Part shown: positions 24,818-30,675 of the stretch, piece after piece | Numbering within the stretch: position 1 is the stretch's first letter | Layout: the number at the start of each line of letters is the position of its first letter | Translations under genes and position numbers: made by a program | Source: a virus | DNA: 40,294 nucleotides | Strand: one strand, 5' to 3' | IMG/VR virus record: IMGVR_UViG_3300017991_000203 | Location: 1 to 40,294 of that record | The notes under the pieces: model-generated | Database searches by the model: none | What the model was told of the DNA's origin: nothing | The model's input: the letters and a program-made list of their open reading frames with translations, nothing else

Positions 24818-24922
24818 TCAACCACCAAAACTTGCCACAATGATCATGAGGCAAACAATAAGGATAATCCCTATGACACTGTACACGATATCCAGTAAGG
24901 TACATTCATTATGCGGGTCCAT
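24818..24922 (-). CDS. Very small membrane protein
   Basis: 34 aa, MDPHNECTLLDIVYSV then one hydrophobic segment (GIILIVCLMIIVASFGG). ATGs at 24925 and 24922 are both possible, overlapping the stop of the upstream gene; AGAAGGG precedes them. Unannotated size class; role unknown. Confidence 0.6.
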   Translation of the reverse strand: MDPHNECTLLDIVYSVIGIILIVCLMIIVASFGG

Positions 24923-25305
24923 CATCCCTTCTCCCCAGATGGCACAACAGACGGAGGTTGTAAGAGCTTAAACTTCCACAAATCTTCTGCAAGAATCTCG
25001 GCTAGTATATCATCGATTTTCCCATCTTCTGTTTCGGCCCCAACCATCGTCTCTGTCGCGGCTTTCATCAACTCTGCCCTATCTGGCCCTGCCTTAATAA
25101 CTGCACATCTAAAATTAAATGGCAAATCCGGCAAATGATCTATCTCATCCATCAAGAACGAAGCAGCCTCTTCAGGGGTATATATGAAGATCGATGGACC
25201 AACGTCACAATAATCACAACCTGGATTCATCTGCAAAATATAGTATCCTTTCGGAGCCTTGAGTCTATAGAGACGATTCCCACTTGTACACCCACATTCA
25301 CCCAT
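24922..25305 (-). CDS. Unknown protein
   Basis: 127 aa from ATG 25305 (GGAG eight bases upstream). YRLKAPKGYYILQMNPGCDY, FIYTPEEAASFLMDEI: an alpha-beta domain; acidic helical C-terminus (DGKIDDILAEILAEDLW). No family recognised. Confidence 0.6.
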   Translation of the reverse strand: MGECGCTSGNRLYRLKAPKGYYILQMNPGCDYCDVGPSIFIYTPEEAASFLMDEIDHLPDLPFNFRCAVIKAGPDRAELMKAATETMVGAETEDGKIDDILAEILAEDLWKFKLLQPPSVVPSGEKG

Positions 25306-25514
25306 CAATTCATCTCCGGGAAAACATGTCGTTGCGGTACATGCCCGCCAACCTTAGAACCCAGCAGTTTAAGACGGGGATCGATTATATTATTAACGAC
25401 ATGATCTGCTACAACTTCTCTAAGGGCATCCTGGACCTGAACCCTATAAAGTGTATTCAATTCTATCTCTGGTCCAACGCCAACATCAAACTGTAATGAA
25501 ACTATAACCTCCAT
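25305..25514 (-). CDS. Unknown small protein
   Basis: 69 aa, ATG preceded by GGAGATTGAG. VIVSLQFDVGVGPEIELNTLYRVQ and a helix (VQDALREVVADHVVNN). No family recognised. Between this gene and 25588 a frame with KWVEVTEEKFNREMYGD looks coding but has no start, perhaps a decayed gene. Confidence 0.58.
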   Translation of the reverse strand: MEVIVSLQFDVGVGPEIELNTLYRVQVQDALREVVADHVVNNIIDPRLKLLGSKVGGHVPQRHVFPEMN

Positions 25515-25587
25515 CTCAATCTCCGTACATCTCGCGGTTGAACTTCTCCTCAGTCACTTCGACCCACTTAATGCAAGGCTCATCGAA

Positions 25588-25722
25588 TCACCTTTCCCCT
25601 AGAACTGCGGTTTTATTTCCGCCCAATTGATACTTAACCCATGGAACAAACCCATTAGTGGCAATCAAGTAGGCACCAGCAATTGCCATCAGAAATATGA
25701 GTAACTGGAATTTTTTACTCAT
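25588..25722 (-). CDS. Very small membrane protein
   Basis: 44 aa, MSKKFQLLIFLMAIAGAYLI then ATNGFVPWVKYQLGG. One N-terminal membrane segment or uncleaved signal. Overlaps the stop of the next membrane protein by 8 bp. Role unknown; with the neighbouring membrane genes it may form a lysis or envelope cluster. Confidence 0.62.
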   Translation of the reverse strand: MSKKFQLLIFLMAIAGAYLIATNGFVPWVKYQLGGNKTAVLGER

Positions 25723-26116
25723 TCATCCTACCTCCAAAACTCCCAGTCATAACGAACCGAAGAACCCTGAATAGTAAAACAACGATACCTAGACATAGGG
25801 CGGGACCGACACCAATCAATAACCTAATAAGATCGCCGACAATCCTTCGATTGTGTTTACCTATTTCATCTAAACCGAAGGTAAATATTACACCGCGACT
25901 GTGGGCACTGTGGAATTCGATAAACCCTAAGACGGAGATAGCACATAAAACCGCATATGAACACATGCCGAATACACAAACTACTTCGAAGGCTGTTGAA
26001 TCATCGGAGTTGAATATATTATGGGCGATCGGCAAAAACCATGAGAGGAAAAGAGCCCATAAGATGAACGTACTGATTAGGATAATAGAAAGTCTTATTG
26101 TATCAGGTCTTGTCAT
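25715..26116 (-). CDS. Multi-pass membrane protein
   Basis: 133 aa from ATG 26116 (GAGGG upstream). Three to four hydrophobic segments: LSIILISTFILWALFLSWF, FEVVCVFGMCSYAVLCAISV, and LIRLLIGVGPALCLGIVVLL. No family recognised; size and topology would fit a holin-like protein, but there is no lysin beside it to support this. Confidence 0.62.
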   Translation of the reverse strand: MTRPDTIRLSIILISTFILWALFLSWFLPIAHNIFNSDDSTAFEVVCVFGMCSYAVLCAISVLGFIEFHSAHSRGVIFTFGLDEIGKHNRRIVGDLIRLLIGVGPALCLGIVVLLFRVLRFVMTGSFGGRMNE

Positions 26117-26165
26117 TTTTTTCCCTCTATGCAAGACACCAAAAGTCCATCAGGTCAAGTATCAC

Positions 26166-26348
26166 TCACCCTGATACATTCGTATGATGACTTTCATCTT
26201 TAGTCCTGCCACAACATGGACACTCCACGCTATCAGAAGGTTGGGCCTTAAGCCAATCTCGCACAATGCCGATCTCTTTGACCGGATATTGGTTAATTTC
26301 CTCTGCGGTTGCGGGCTTCCCTTCACTTCCCAATTTGTGGATATTCAT
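26166..26348 (-). CDS. Small Cys-pair protein
   Basis: 60 aa from ATG 26348 (AAAGGA nine bases upstream). ECPCCGRTKDESHH near the C-terminus is a possible metal site. First conventional gene downstream of the promoter at 26472-26444. Confidence 0.55.
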   Translation of the reverse strand: MNIHKLGSEGKPATAEEINQYPVKEIGIVRDWLKAQPSDSVECPCCGRTKDESHHTNVSG

Positions 26349-26443
26349 TTCCTCGTATCCTTTCCTTAAAGGTGCCAAACACCAAAGGGTTAATGAAGCG
26401 TGTTGTGACTCCAACCCGTGGTGAACCTGTTCGCCACTAGTAT

Positions 26444-26472
26444 GTTATACCTCGAACAGCCGTGGCTGTTCT
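26444..26472 (-). promoter_or_regulatory. Phage promoter, AGAACA-N10-TTCGAGG-TATAAC class
   Basis: AGAACA (26472-26467), ten bases, TTCGAGG and TATAAC (26449-26444), then ATACTA. The 13-base TTCGAGGTATAAC core is identical to the copy at 8113-8125 on the other strand. It serves the minus genes from 26348 down. A GTG six bases past the -10 would open a 15-codon reading frame, possibly a leader peptide. Confidence 0.72.
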
Positions 26473-26533
26473 GATTTTTTTTTCGATCTTTTTCTATCCC
26501 GATAATCCGATTGATTCTGGCGCTTCAGAAAGG

Positions 26534-27184
26534 TCACTCCCCTCGTGGATCATGTCTCCAGGTAATACCGCGAAGAATATGGCTGATGTTGGAGGGTGTG
26601 ACACCATATATCTCGGCCAATTCGTTAATCGTCAGACCCTGCTTTGACAATTCTCTTATTTTACCAACCTTCGCGTAATTCAGTTTTGCCCCGATAATGT
26701 CGGCACCGTGCAGCCTTGCATCAGCCTGATTTTCTGCCTGTGTTCCCCACACCAAGTTGTCTGGATTTGAGTTTTTCTTGTTCCCATCTAGATGTCTGCA
26801 CTCTAGACCATCTGGCCTTGGTCCGTGGAAAGCAATACAAATGAGCTTGTGTACATGTTGCTTGTTATCCCGGCTCACGGTGATCCTTGGATAACCTTTT
26901 TTATCGTATTGCCACTTAAGACGGCGACCACGTTTGCCCCAGATGTGGCCTTCTGAATCGGCCCTGTAGCCAGGATATCCCGGTATGTCCTTTACCACAA
27001 TGCCAGACAGCGAAAGGTCCCTGGTTGGACGTGGCTTGGAGAAGCGACCTCCTCCGTTGATAATCCTGCTTATAGTGCGAACAGATAAATCATATCTCTT
27101 CGCTAGCTCCTTAACCTGCTCTCCCTTGGTCCAGTGCTGCCTTATCTCTGCGACCTGCCTGTCTGTAACAACTCGGTTCCTCAT
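26534..27184 (-). CDS. HTH-NUMOD4-HNH homing endonuclease, probably leaderless
   Basis: 216 aa. N-terminal recombinase-type HTH (VAEIRQHWTKGEQVKELAKRY), NUMOD4 (VVKDIPGYPGYRADSEGHIW), HNH core (HKLICIAFHGPRP, CRHLDGNKKNSNPDNLVWGT) and a second HTH (GLTINELAEIYGVTPSNISH). Complete free-standing homing endonuclease with a DNA-binding domain at each end. The ATG is five bases after a TATAAC box and has no SD. Confidence 0.9.
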   Translation of the reverse strand: MRNRVVTDRQVAEIRQHWTKGEQVKELAKRYDLSVRTISRIINGGGRFSKPRPTRDLSLSGIVVKDIPGYPGYRADSEGHIWGKRGRRLKWQYDKKGYPRITVSRDNKQHVHKLICIAFHGPRPDGLECRHLDGNKKNSNPDNLVWGTQAENQADARLHGADIIGAKLNYAKVGKIRELSKQGLTINELAEIYGVTPSNISHILRGITWRHDPRGE

Positions 27185-27189
27185 GATAC

Positions 27190-27218
27190 GTTATACGAAG
27201 AAAGGGTGAGGTTGTTCT
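27190..27218 (-). promoter_or_regulatory. Phage promoter, AGAACA-N10-TTCTTCG-TATAAC class
   Basis: AGAACA (27218-27213), ten bases, TTCTTCG, TATAAC (27195-27190), then GTATC and the ATG of the HNH gene. Same geometry as the copies at 8097, 23435 and 26444. The expected start of transcription falls on the start codon. Confidence 0.7.
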
Positions 27219-27499
27219 GTTTTTTTTGAGGGAAAGATGAGGGAAAGGTGTGGGTGATAAATTTATCTTTTTTGTAGGTAGTTTCAAAATTGGTCTGGCT
27301 TAGTGTGAAGGCCCCCGCGTTATCGGACCCCACCCAGTTATCGGACGGGAACAAAAAACCCCGCATCCCCTGTTATAGGACCTTCTCCACCTGAGCAGAT
27401 TATCGGACTACATACTCTTATCGGACCATGAAGATAAGCTTGCCAGACATGGCAAGGGAAACAAGCATGTTATAGGACCTATCTTTTTTCTTTTTGTTC
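27219..27499 (+). promoter_or_regulatory. Divergent control region with first cluster of TTATNGGAC sites
   Basis: No gene on either strand. From 27319 on it holds six exact TTATNGGAC copies (starts 27320, 27338, 27373, 27400, 27418, 27470). Two pairs are 18 bp apart (27320/27338 and 27400/27418). The AT-rich part 27220-27290 has no motif copies. This lies between divergent transcription units and ends at a sigma70-like promoter, a natural place for operator or origin sites. Confidence 0.6.
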
Positions 27500-27528
27500 T
27501 TGCTTTCGACCGATGCGGATTCTATACT
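27500..27528 (+). promoter_or_regulatory. Sigma70-like promoter
   Basis: TTGCTT, 17 bp, TATACT (27523-27528), followed by GGAGGG and the ATG at 27547. Unlike the AGAACA/TATAAC class, it resembles host housekeeping promoters, consistent with early expression of the right-hand genes. Confidence 0.6.
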
Positions 27529-27546
27529 GTATTGGAGGGTAACACT

Positions 27547-27714
27547 ATGGATTATCAGACACTAATCAGCGATGCGGCAAATTGGCTCTTCTCGGACCTT
27601 GACAATGGTATGCTGGTTATCGGGACGATGGTTGTTATCGGGGCCTTGGTTGCTATCGGACGTTCTTTCGGTTGGTGCTCGCATACTCGCAATATCGGAC
27701 GGAGGGTACTCTAA
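27547..27714 (+). CDS. Small membrane protein
   Basis: 55 aa from ATG 27547 with GGAGGG upstream. One membrane segment (MLVIGTMVVIGALVAIG); two V-I-G pairs in it are encoded by TTATCGGG motif copies. Stop overlaps the next ATG (TAATG). Role unknown. Confidence 0.6.
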   Translation: MDYQTLISDAANWLFSDLDNGMLVIGTMVVIGALVAIGRSFGWCSHTRNIGRRVL

Positions 27715-27806
27715 TGCTGACTATCGGACTAATCGGTGCTGGTGCTGTTGTTATCGGGTCTGTTTGGGTTTGGTTTGTTTGGGACGATATTAGCGGACTA
27801 CTGTAG
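27714..27806 (+). CDS. Very small membrane protein
   Basis: 30 aa, MLTIGLIGAGAVVIGSVWVW then FVWDDISGLL. Start overlaps the previous stop (TAATG), so it is translationally coupled. Contains motif variants CTATCGGAC and TTATCGGGT. Role unknown. Confidence 0.58.
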   Translation: MLTIGLIGAGAVVIGSVWVWFVWDDISGLL

Positions 27807-27818
27807 GGAGCGATAACC

Positions 27819-28073
27819 ATGACAACGGCAGAACAAGTTATCAGACGTAAGTGTGACCCGAATGCCGATCCTAACGCTATCGGACCGAGACAGTATTCCA
27901 TACTTATCGGTGGTTCACGCCACTATTCGCCAGAATTCAAGTGCGGCTGGAATGCGTTATTGGTCCCTATCCGTGCAGTATCGGACATTCTTCCAGACGG
28001 TTGTGTGCTGAGCGTATTATCGGGTATTGACGGCAAGTGGTATGATTGGCCGATAACTAAGGGGGGCAAGTAA
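27819..28073 (+). CDS. Unknown protein
   Basis: 84 aa, GGGAG upstream in the string GGAGCGATAACC before the ATG. Contains SILIGGSRHYSPEFKCGWNALL and CVLSVLSGIDGKWYDWP, alpha-beta. No family recognised. Confidence 0.6.
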   Translation: MTTAEQVIRRKCDPNADPNAIGPRQYSILIGGSRHYSPEFKCGWNALLVPIRAVSDILPDGCVLSVLSGIDGKWYDWPITKGGK

Positions 28074-28074
28074 C

Positions 28075-28263
28075 ATGCTAGTTTATTCGGACGTTGAGAT
28101 GGTTGAAGTTACGCTGTATTCTAGGGCGGTTGGCTATATCCGACGAACACGATTGTTGGCCGATGGCTTAGCCGATGCTTTGGACGATTATAGGGTACTA
28201 GGATGGCGTATCGTGCGTGTTGAGCGATTCACGGCCTATAACTACGATGTGCGGGAGGTTTGA
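28075..28263 (+). CDS. Unknown small protein
   Basis: 62 aa, SD AAGGGGGG. VEVTLYSRAVGYIRRTRLLADG, ALDDYRVLGWRIVRVERF: alternating strand and helix. It overlaps no neighbour; the next ORF starts two bases after its stop. Confidence 0.58.
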   Translation: MLVYSDVEMVEVTLYSRAVGYIRRTRLLADGLADALDDYRVLGWRIVRVERFTAYNYDVREV

Positions 28264-28265
28264 TT

Positions 28266-28337
28266 ATGGGACGTGAGATGTGGTTCTGGTTACGGGTCAT
28301 TTGGTGGTTTGGTCTTATAACAATCTGCATGTGGTAA
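28266..28337 (+). CDS. Tiny hydrophobic peptide
   Basis: 23 aa, MGREMWFWLRVIWWFGLITI then CMW. One Trp-rich membrane segment. Its ATG lies inside a TTATGGGAC motif copy (28264-28272). GGGAGG lies ten bases upstream. Coding is plausible but size makes it uncertain. Confidence 0.42.
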   Translation: MGREMWFWLRVIWWFGLITICMW

Positions 28338-28348
28338 GGAGCGATAAC

Positions 28349-28537
28349 ATGGCGCGATATAGGACTACTCAAGCTGAGTTTCAAGCGATACTTGAATCCC
28401 CAGGTATATTATGGGAACATGCGATACTGGAAAAAATTGTATCGAGTGGCAGATTACCGGACCACAGCATGGACCACCTACCATTATCGGACTGTGACAT
28501 CGGAACATTCGAATGGGATTTACCGGACGAAGTATGA
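28349..28537 (+). CDS. Unknown small acidic protein
   Basis: 62 aa from ATG 28349; AAGGAG then CGATAAC before the start. YRTTQAEFQAILESPGILWE and an acidic tail (CDIGTFEWDLPDEV). LSD is encoded by a TTATCGGAC copy. An intrinsic terminator follows 18 bases after the stop. Confidence 0.6.
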   Translation: MARYRTTQAEFQAILESPGILWEHAILEKIVSSGRLPDHSMDHLPLSDCDIGTFEWDLPDEV

Positions 28538-28554
28538 TCGGACCATGAGCAACA

Positions 28555-28582
28555 GGCCCATATTATCGGGCCTTTTTCTTTT
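28555..28582 (+). terminator. Intrinsic terminator with embedded motif copy
   Basis: GGCCC (28555-28559), eight-base loop ATATTATC, GGGCC (28568-28572), then a T-run (TTTTTCTTTT). It ends the 27547-28537 unit. The loop and right arm spell TTATCGGGCC, a variant of the array motif. Confidence 0.75.
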
Positions 28583-28968
28583 GCGCCCAGGATAAATTAT
28601 AGGACCTTGGGCCGTGAGCGATTATCGGGCGTTCCGTGTTTTTGTTTGGTTTGTGCGCATTTTTGTAGGTTATTATCGACCAGTGCAAATAATATCATAC
28701 AGCGCAGCAGGACACCAAAGGGGACATTATAGGACCTCCGAGTTATAGGACGATGCCTCGCGACCTGGGATTTGTTATAGGACTTATGGTGGTGAACGGT
28801 TATGGGACTTTCCTTGTCTTGCTTTGTTATAGGACGTGCCAATAATAACGTAGATAACAATCTATTATCGGGAAGGTCCGTTTTCGTAGGTTATAGGACC
28901 GGGACGTAAATTGCCGATAATATCGTGGCTGACAGGCGCAGAACGGCGAAAATAAACTTGTATAACAT
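28583..28968 (+). promoter_or_regulatory. Non-coding gap dense in TTATAGGAC sites
   Basis: No credible gene. Seven exact motif copies: starts 28597, 28727, 28743, 28775, 28800, 28827 and 28891, mostly the TTATAGGAC form. At 28911-28959 lies a longer element, GCCGATAATATCGTGG...GGCGCAGAACGG, which recurs near 29794. The region precedes a strong sigma70-like promoter. Confidence 0.6.
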
Positions 28969-28969
28969 T

Positions 28970-28997
28970 TTGACTTCCAGGATAACTAGGCTATAGT
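28970..28997 (+). promoter_or_regulatory. Strong sigma70-like promoter
   Basis: TTGACT (28970-28975), 16 bp, TATAGT (28992-28997). Start of transcription would be near 29004, about 45 bases before ATG 29050. It drives the two genes 29050-29608. Confidence 0.68.
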
Positions 28998-29049
28998 TTA
29001 ATGTAGTATAAAGCATTGGATTTTCGGACCACTATTTAGGGGGAGAACT

Positions 29050-29409
29050 ATGGGACGCAATGTTATCGGGCAAACCGGGAAAATGACGTTATCGGAAGAT
29101 GGCGTGCTGTATAATGTATCGAAAAAGCGGACGGTACGTTATTGGTACAAGAAGCACAAAGTTGGTTCTCGGACGTTCTGGTACGCCGAGGTTATTGGAC
29201 CATTCCACAGTCGGCTTTATGGGACGTGTGCTTTTGGGACCACGAAAGCGCGGGCTAAAGTAGCACTGAAGGACGTTCTCGGACGTGAACATGGGTATCT
29301 TGGACATCTGCTGTTATCGGACACGGATACGTCCGATACGGTCGGGACGTTTGACCAAAGGTTATTGGACCAGGCGATCCAGAATGTTCCGATAACGGCC
29401 ACTTTCTAG
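29050..29409 (+). CDS. Unknown protein packed with motif copies
   Basis: 119 aa, GGGGGAG upstream. Basic and beta-rich start (SKKRTVRYWYKKHKVGSRTFWY), helical end. Four exact TTATNGGAC copies and several variants lie in its reading frame as VIGP, LYGT, LSD and LLD, so its coding sequence has been shaped by the motif. No family recognised. Confidence 0.6.
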   Translation: MGRNVIGQTGKMTLSEDGVLYNVSKKRTVRYWYKKHKVGSRTFWYAEVIGPFHSRLYGTCAFGTTKARAKVALKDVLGREHGYLGHLLLSDTDTSDTVGTFDQRLLDQAIQNVPITATF

Positions 29410-29419
29410 GGGTGATAAC

Positions 29420-29608
29420 ATGCCGAAGATACCTATCGGAAGTAAAGTAGAGCTTGATTGTTGGCCGACTGGCGGAAAAGTTATCGGACATCACGATGGA
29501 CATCCGATAATCCAACCTGAGCCGTGTATCTTATCGGACGACGATCCGACGATCAAAAGTTATACGGACGCAATGGGTTTGGTCCGAATACCATTCTACC
29601 AAAGATAG
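29420..29608 (+). CDS. Unknown small protein
   Basis: 62 aa, start preceded by GGGGTGATAAC. IGSKVELDCWPTGGKVIGHHD resembles an SH3-like start; acidic middle (LSDDDPTIKSYTD). Two exact motif copies are used in two different frames. Confidence 0.55.
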   Translation: MPKIPIGSKVELDCWPTGGKVIGHHDGHPIIQPEPCILSDDDPTIKSYTDAMGLVRIPFYQR

Positions 29609-29618
29609 CGGACCAATC

Positions 29619-29659
29619 ATTATGGGACCGGAACATGCGCAATTTCGGTCCTATATTTT
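29619..29659 (+). terminator. Intrinsic terminator built from two opposed motif copies
   Basis: TATGGGACCG ... CGGTCCTATA form the arms, about 15 bases between, followed by TTTTTG. The left arm is a TTATGGGACC copy and the right arm is the reverse complement of a TATAGGACCG copy. It closes the 29050-29608 unit. Confidence 0.62.
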
Positions 29660-30137
29660 TGCGCCGAGATTCGAGTTATGGGACGAAGGGCGGTGCGCGA
29701 TGAGCGTTATAGGACGATTCCGGTTTTGTGTTATTGGACGTTGAGCGGTGGCGATTATGGGACAATTCCGATAGCCAGTTTACCTTGTGTGTATTGGCCG
29801 ATAATATCGTGCTTTACGGCGCAGAAACGCCATTTCTTATCAGAATTAACTTATCAGACTAGATTTTACTCCATTTGGGCCGATAAAAACCCCATTATCG
29901 TGGAAAAGCGAGTTATAGGACCCTGTTATAGGACTAGCATAACCTATATTATAGGATTTTCCGATAAAATCGCGGTTTTGGCCGTATAATAACGTGTTTT
30001 TCTCGGACTAAGCTGTAAACGGGGATATTATAGGGCATTGGAAACCGGACGTGGAAATTATCGGACTAGGACGTTGTTTGCCGATAATATGGCGCGTGGC
30101 GCTACCAAAAATGGGGATTTTTTTTCTATATAACAAA
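29660..30137 (+). promoter_or_regulatory. Non-coding gap with motif cluster, including 24-bp-spaced triplet
   Basis: Exact motif copies start at 29676, 29707, 29731, 29755, 29913, 29926 and 30058; the three at 29707-29763 are each 24 bp apart. The GCCGATAATATCGTG element recurs at 29797 and as GCCGATAATATGG at 30079. GGCG-CAGAAA-CGCC-ATTTCTT (29818-29838) is a weak terminator-like hairpin. I see no convincing gene. Confidence 0.55.
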
Positions 30138-30166
30138 TAGACCATTTGTATAACTAAATCTATAGT
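30138..30166 (+). promoter_or_regulatory. Possible sigma70-like promoter
   Basis: TAGACC, 17 bp, TATAGT (30161-30166), in an AT-rich stretch. The string CTATAGT..TTATGTAG resembles the promoter at 28992. It would give a roughly 180-base leader containing the hairpin GCGGC-TGTCT-GCCGC (30216-30230) before ATG 30355. Confidence 0.42.
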
Positions 30167-30354
30167 ATTATGTAGGATGAAAAACAACCTACAACAAAAT
30201 ACGGACCAAGCCGACGCGGCTGTCTGCCGCCGATAATAAGTGGCGTGTGCAATATACGTCCGAATAGTTCCGTTGATTACTTGTCCGTCTCGTTATGGGA
30301 CGGAGTAGTCTCGGTTACGGGACGGGCTATAACTACCTTGCAAGGGGAATAGTT

Positions 30355-30675
30355 ATGAGTCAGTCTGCCGCCACCGATGCCGGAACGTCTGTAGAGTTTG
30401 GGGCCGATAACCTCATCGCGAATGCCGCGATTTATCGGGAGCACAAGCGCCTCGTCGATGCCGCTAGTCGGTACGAGAACGTCGATGACGCGATTGCTGG
30501 TCTCCGTGTCGCTTGGGCCGCGCTTGAGAGTCAGGTCGCCGATGGGGCTGGTTATACGCCCGATTCGGACCTTGGCTTCGGTTCCGATAACGCCGCCGTG
30601 ATTGCCGAGAGTCTGCTCGGTGTCCGCAACACGGTCGGTGCTACTCGCAAGATGTTCGCGGCTCTGGGCAAGTAG
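30355..30675 (+). CDS. Unknown alanine-rich helical protein, GC-rich
   Basis: 106 aa from ATG 30355 with AAGGGG upstream. Helical, Ala-rich (LIANAAIYREHKRLVDAASR; DAIAGLRVAWAALESQVADG). Codon use is clearly more GC-rich than its neighbours, suggesting a different origin or high expression. CCGATAAC and TTATCGGGA variants lie inside. Placed between the motif array and the structured RNA region; possibly the protein partner of one of them (inference). Confidence 0.65.
   Translation: MSQSAATDAGTSVEFGADNLIANAAIYREHKRLVDAASRYENVDDAIAGLRVAWAALESQVADGAGYTPDSDLGFGSDNAAVIAESLLGVRNTVGATRKMFAALGK

Larger units (their letters stand above)
27320..30302 (+). repeat. Dispersed oriented motif array TTATNGGAC (about 30 exact copies)
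   Basis: I count 30 exact TTATNGGAC copies from 27320 to 30302, all on the plus strand, none reversed. By fifth base: C nine, A eleven, G seven, T three. Many near matches exist (CTATCGGAC, TTATCAGAC, TTCTCGGAC, TTACCGGAC, TTATCGGGC). Copies lie in gaps and inside genes in all three frames (as LSD, VIG and YGT), so the selection is on the nucleotide sequence. Spacing is irregular, except three at 24-bp steps (29707, 29731, 29755). Chance expectation for eight fixed bases in 3 kb is far below one. Confidence 0.9.

Noticed and set aside
29678-29989. 103-codon plus frame in the motif array
   Set aside because: Its ATG lies inside a motif copy without an SD, the protein lacks domain character, and the stretch is dominated by non-coding motif copies.
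27320-30302. CRISPR array
   Set aside because: Repeats are nine bases, degenerate, irregularly spaced and also within genes; no repeat-spacer structure or cas genes.
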